Source: Flammula alnicola (Eukaryota; Basidiomycota; Agaricomycetes; Agaricales; Strophariaceae). From it: DNA of 64,000 bases. A program made the translations under genes and the position numbers. Below the pieces are notes generated by a model. That model saw only the letters and a program-made list of their open reading frames with translations, did no database searches and was not told the DNA's origin. The DNA is taken from positions 310,001 to 374,000 of the forward strand of contig JADNRV010000032.1 in NCBI GenBank assembly GCA_015499995.1. The letters run 5' to 3'. Shown piece after piece: positions 60,052 to 64,000 of this stretch; within the stretch, counting starts at the first letter, position 1, and every line of letters begins with the position of its first letter.

Positions 60052-60771
60052 GTTTGTATGTCACTTTGCTTTCGGGTATGCTTTGGTTTCGCTTTCTATG
60101 CTGACGATTCGTTGTCGGCTACCTCCCTCGAGGTAATGTACGTTAGCTTTCGGACTTGATGGATTTTTTGTGGTAATTTGGCATGGTACATACAGTAGTT
60201 TTTAGTTTATAGCACGGACGTATACAATCCACCTCAATCAGCATGCATTTATGACCCTTTGACAATGTTTTCTGTGAAGGCATCACAAAGTCAGCACCAC
60301 GTGGGTAAGGGGTAAGGTTTAAATTGGCTGCCGATCACTTTTGCACCTGCCACCGATGTCGACGTCGACTTCTATAATCTGCACTTCCATCATTGATAAG
60401 TACACTCTTTCTCAAGACCTTTCATGGATTTCTGGATAATTGTCTCGCTCTAACATATTGTCCTCGGCGAATACGCGATACACGGCTGCATGATGCATAT
60501 CGACTCCATGTTTTCCGACCCAGGTCGGCCTTTTGAGAATTCACTCTAGATCTCCGCTCGCATTTCTGTGACCTCTTTCAAAAGTTCTGACGTACAAAAC
60601 TTGTCACCCCTTTGGTGTTACGGTTTACCCAGGACTTGTCCTTGTCAGAGAATGGGTGGCCATTCAGCGCTATCGCTTGGCGTACAGAAGTTCTGGCACC
60701 GGCTATGGAGTCAGTATCCCTATGTTTTAGGAAACGCTAGGCTGGGATTTTCTGTCAGGTTCTCTATGAGG
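60052..60771. other. Intergenic upstream of the hydrophobin cluster
   Basis: No gene seen. Contains a short gaps-and-purine segment (ggtaaggggtaagg, 60304) of no clear meaning. Confidence 0.5.
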
Positions 60772-60778
60772 TATAAAA
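60772..60778 (+). promoter_or_regulatory. TATA box of hydrophobin pseudogene 1
   Basis: tataaaa, 62 bp before the ATG at 60834, the same arrangement as in the intact gene. Confidence 0.6.
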
Positions 60779-60833
60779 CCGTTACTACTGACTTGTTGGA
60801 CCTGTTTCAAGGTCTCGAGTCATCTGCGAAATC

Positions 60834-61211
60834 ATGTTCTCTCATATCTTCCTTCTCCTCGTTACTTTCGCTATTCTTGCTGCACCACTGCTGTCATTGT
60901 TACTGTAAGTACGGTTACTTTTGCTTGGCTTGATTCATTCCAACACCGACGCGATCATACGTATGATACAGCCTACCCCAACGGCATTTGCTGACAATTT
61001 CCAGTTGACTCGTAGGGGACCTAGTCACGGTAAGATAGCTAAACAGGCTATCACTAGGCCTTGGTCAAGGCGCCTGCCACAATCCGCCGGTCTGTTTTCA
61101 GGACACCGACATCGTAAGTATGTAGTGCAAATGTCTCTTTTGTGTCTCACGATTATCACTTAGAACGGAATCATTGCCATTGGATGTGTTCCTATCTCCG
61201 TCAGCCTCTAA
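60834..61211 (+). pseudogene. Hydrophobin pseudogene 1
   Basis: Begins with a hydrophobin-type signal peptide (MFSHIFLLLVTFAIL) and ends with the class I C-terminus [15 protein letters not shown] and a stop, parallel to the intact gene downstream. Within the first exon the frame is off by one base before the donor. In the middle only a PTPTAFADN-like remnant remains: none of the central cysteines (C1 to C7) can be found. Cannot make a functional hydrophobin. Confidence 0.75.
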
Positions 61212-61853
61212 TTTCTGGCCAGTGCCTGAAGGTCAGCATTATGTATCCCTTCATGCATTCATGCGACTTAATTGCAAAAATAGCTCCAAAGTCCTGTAAA
61301 GGGGTGTGAATGGTGGCTAGAAGTGGAAAGTTGTGATGACGTCGAGTCCAAGTCACTTCTCCCACAAGTTCAAGTGGTCCAGTCATGCCGTCAACGGAAA
61401 TTCGACCCTTTTACGAAAACAAGCAATGCAATTCCGGTCTTTCTGGAGACCTTCCACAGTAGAACTCGATGGCCCTGCTATGCTTCAGGCTTTATTTTTG
61501 CCCTCGAGTCTGGGCTGTCTAATATTCATTAACCATTGTTCGCCGTCGATCCGTGGCAATCACAGTACATGTGGTATCAGAATAATTCTTGAAATCGGCG
61601 GCCTTGGATGGCTTCCGAATACTGGACATGAGTTCTGGCGACCAATCAGTCGTTGTGGACATATTCCAGAGCTCCCGGAACTCGCTTCTCAGGACTGTCA
61701 TTGGTGGCATTGCTTCTCCACCTTGATGTCCGGCGTCCGCATTTTACCTTTGGTCATCTTGATTATTCCATGATAGGTCTTCAGTTTCATTGGACCGTGT
61801 AATCCGCAGGTCCTAACTTATCTTAGTGCCATTTTGCCGAGGAAAAATCTCAC
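61212..61853. other. Intergenic between hydrophobin copies
   Basis: The open frame 61333-61773 has no motif and is not called as a gene. Confidence 0.5.
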
Positions 61854-61859
61854 TATAAA
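61854..61859 (+). promoter_or_regulatory. TATA box of the hydrophobin gene
   Basis: tataaa, 54 bp before the start codon; followed by the gtttcaagtct motif that the first pseudogene also has (gtttcaaggtct) before its ATG. Confidence 0.7.
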
Positions 61860-61907
61860 GCTGGGTTACTTGTCCGGTTTGTTTCAAGTCTTTGTCCCCA
61901 TTTGACA

Positions 61908-62491
61908 ATGTTCTGTCGCATTGCAACTATCTTCCTTTTCCTCGCTACTCTTAGCGTTCTTGCAGCCGCCACCACTACGGTGTCCGTCGCGGTGAGTCGT
62001 CAAATCTCTTTTTTCTACTCCGTCTCGTAACACGTTTCTATAGGCCCCAACGGTGACTCCCGGTGCTCCCGCTAATCAGTGCAATACCGACGGTCTTCAA
62101 TGTTGCAACTCTCTGTCGAGGGTGAATGCATTTCTTTCTTCATCGCGATTATACGCTGAGCATTTGATAGTCTGACGGCACTGTCGTAGGGAACTTGCTT
62201 GGTGTTCTTGGCATCGTAATTCAAGGCGTCGAGGCCCTTGTGTACGTCTAATCCATCTTCTGCTCTATCCCCCAACAAAAAACTAAATCAAAACCTGACA
62301 GTGGTATTCAATGCTCTCCTATTGATATTGCAGGCATTGGACAGAATAGCTGCAATGAACAGCCAGTCTGCTGCGAGAATACATCATTTGTATGCGCCTC
62401 CTCCCATTCATCGATAAAATTAATCTCAGTTTTGTCTCAAAAGAACGGATTAATTGCCATTGGCTGTGTGCCCATTAACATCAACCTCTAA
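61908..62491 (+). CDS. Class I hydrophobin
   Basis: Model join(61908..61991,62044..62121,62171..62241,62302..62389,62444..62491), 122 aa, divisible by three. After a signal peptide ([14 protein letters not shown]) come eight cysteines in the hydrophobin pattern: C, then CC (GLQCCNS), C (GIQCSPI), C (NSCNEQP), CC (VCCENTS) and C (IGCVPI). The long spacing between the CC pair and the fourth Cys, and the [15 protein letters not shown] ending, mark class I. It is secreted and self-assembles at the air interface to coat hyphae or spores. A TATA box lies 54 bp upstream. It is the only intact member of a three-copy cluster. Confidence 0.95.
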
Positions 62492-63025
62492 GATGACCAC
62501 GTTGAATGTCGACGGAGTTGGGACGAGAGACGAATGGATCTGAAGTTCATCAGTACTGGACTATTGTGTATCCTTCACGAATATCGCACATTAAAATGGT
62601 CAGGCCTGCCTGTCTGACTTCTGGGCTACGAATTTCGGCTACGGTTTGTTGCATTCTATGGTGAATTGAAACTTAGTCTATGGCTCTGGTGAGTGGCATG
62701 TCATAATCTATTTTTAGCATGTATACCACCACACTAATCATCTACCCAGCTCAGGAGCAGCCCAGCTCCTCCGCATCTAAGGACCACCTTTGAGGCTTCT
62801 AGCAAGTGAATCGTAACTAGAGTACTGATAATAATATTCTGCCAAACATTGTTTTTAATTCTACGAGTACAATCGACGGAAATCTCGAAGCGCCGTCGAC
62901 TTGCGAGGGCTTCTCGTTAGCGCCACAAATGCACAGGCTACTTATGGCCCAGTTGGTTCAAATTCGTCAATGTTATAAGCGCCCAGCGACGCCCGTCAAC
63001 TTATTATGCGGAGTTTAGATTGCGA
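62492..63025. other. Intergenic, no gene seen
   Basis: 3' flank of the hydrophobin gene; no supported feature. Confidence 0.5.
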
Positions 63026-63033
63026 TATATAAA
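63026..63033 (+). promoter_or_regulatory. TATA box of hydrophobin pseudogene 2
   Basis: tatataaa placed as in the other two copies, ahead of a decayed coding region. Confidence 0.5.
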
Positions 63034-63112
63034 GAAAGGAGCGGGGGTACATTCGCTATCTTACAGGACTTTCGAACATTTGAGTGCCAGTGCTCCTTCC
63101 AAGGTGCAGCGT

Positions 63113-63500
63113 AGTCATTTTTTACGCAATATCTCCTTCCCTTAACTATTTTGTTCATTTTGGTAGGTGACATTTTTATGTCTATATTGGAGATCTTACG
63201 ACGAAAGGATCAGCTTCCAAGTCAACAGTAGCGATTCCCACAGCACAGTATAGTGGCAGCGCATTGCAATAGTGCACCACAGTTCAACAAGCCGTAGGTA
63301 CCCTACTAATTAATCTCAAGCAGTCTTCTGAAGCTTGAATAGGCAAACACCACAGATGTATCAAAACTACTAGGTGTATTAGGTATCGCTGAAGTTGCTA
63401 ATGTAAGGCCAGGAAATACTTCATGACAGAATAGCTACCTTTTAAGCGCTCCAGTAATTCGGGCAAGAAATTCATCGAGGCGTGAAGAAAATTCTTAACG
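63113..63500 (+). pseudogene. Hydrophobin pseudogene 2
   Basis: Around 63225-63293 the plus strand reads like a mature hydrophobin N-terminus (AIPTAQYSGSALQ, stop, CTTVQQA). The first cysteine is now Tyr and the second is a TAG stop. A later piece at 63343-63403 reads ANTTDVSKLLGVLGIAEVAN, the helix found between the CC pair and the fourth cysteine. The signal-peptide region has lost its ATG. Clearly non-functional. Confidence 0.65.
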
Positions 63501-64000
63501 GCAATTCGTCATAAGCCCCATATATTACATGTGTCGCTGCGGGTAACGTCAGACAGAAAATAATACATATACCATCGATCTGGCAAGGAGAAGAAACATG
63601 CGTTCTCCACGAGGCCGAAGGATGGCTCTTGATCTGGTCGGACTACAAAAGTGTTTTATTAAGGAGATGATCCCGAAAGGGCCACTCTCTTAGAAAAAAA
63701 GTAAAAGCATCAGCATACTTGAAGACATATATCCGCGCAGGAGAGAGCAATTCCAAAAGAAAGAGAGTCATTGAATCGGACTCGGAGCCTTCCAAAATTT
63801 GCTTCCGCTCTTGATACCGGATTTGCGCAAAAGTAAAGCATTGAGCTCCGGACGGACAACTCAATACGTTCTGCTCTCTCTTTACTCTCAACAACGCAAG
63901 CATTTTTATGAAAGACAAGGCATATTCACGATGACTTGAGATGCTCAGGGATGGTAATTGAAGAAGTTCACACAATGGCCCCTGACCCCGTAGGAACGCA
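63501..64000. other. Window end, no supported gene
   Basis: A minus-strand open stretch (63643-63975) has no recognisable motif. Confidence 0.45.

Noticed and set aside
61333..61773. 146-aa plus-strand frame between hydrophobin copies
   Set aside because: No signal peptide, cysteine pattern or other motif; overlaps other equally long random frames.

Overview
The window looks like nuclear DNA of a mushroom-forming basidiomycete (Agaricomycetes). The evidence is the very short (about 45-60 nt) and numerous spliceosomal introns, class I hydrophobins, a jelly-roll/single-TM protein, F-box and MpaB-like genes of agaricomycete type, and fungal Copia, Tc1/mariner, pogo/Fot1 and hAT elements. All gene models were spliced by eye. 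Each was checked by exon phase and by whether total exon length divides by three.

Layout. 1-5460: nearly complete, apparently young Ty1/copia retrotransposon, cut by the left window edge. 5.9-9.7 kb: a Tc1/mariner-type MITE, then a 1068-aa protein with repeated dsRBD-like units, all six introns in phase 1. 9.8-10.4 kb: a pogo/Fot1-type MITE. 10.5-17 kb: PhyH-type dioxygenase, SUMO, an aminoglycoside-phosphotransferase-like kinase and Atg22. 17.1-19.9 kb: copy A of a segmental duplication, ending inside a TAF11 exon and fused to a broken MpaB-like oxygenase pseudogene. 22.6-24.6 kb: EamA/DMT transporter. 26.4-30.1 kb: gene-free tandem repeats and a 1185-bp foldback transposon with 326-bp inverted repeats. 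30.7-34.2 kb: Sfp1-like zinc-finger regulator. 34.2-41 kb: gene-poor, ending in a hAT MITE. 41.7-44.6 kb: copy B of the duplication, continuing into the complete TAF11. 45.7-49.1 kb: Iec1-like zinc-finger protein and an F-box protein. 50.2-53.6 kb: truncated MFS transporter and an intact MpaB-like oxygenase. 54.9-60.1 kb: RNase H-fold-like protein and a DUF3433 membrane protein. 60.8-63.6 kb: hydrophobin cluster, one intact gene between two wrecked copies.

There is no single pathway. The housekeeping functions are chromatin and transcription (TAF11, Iec1-like, Sfp1-like), SUMOylation, vacuolar efflux (Atg22) and cell-surface coat (hydrophobin). The rest is transposon and gene-duplication turnover.

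A repeated theme is that several otherwise good genes (Atg22, DMT, Sfp1-like, Iec1-like, RNase H-like, F-box) need single-base restorations, several in homopolymer runs, to stay open. This suggests consensus errors as much as true decay, so 'pseudogene' calls resting on one frameshift should be read with caution.
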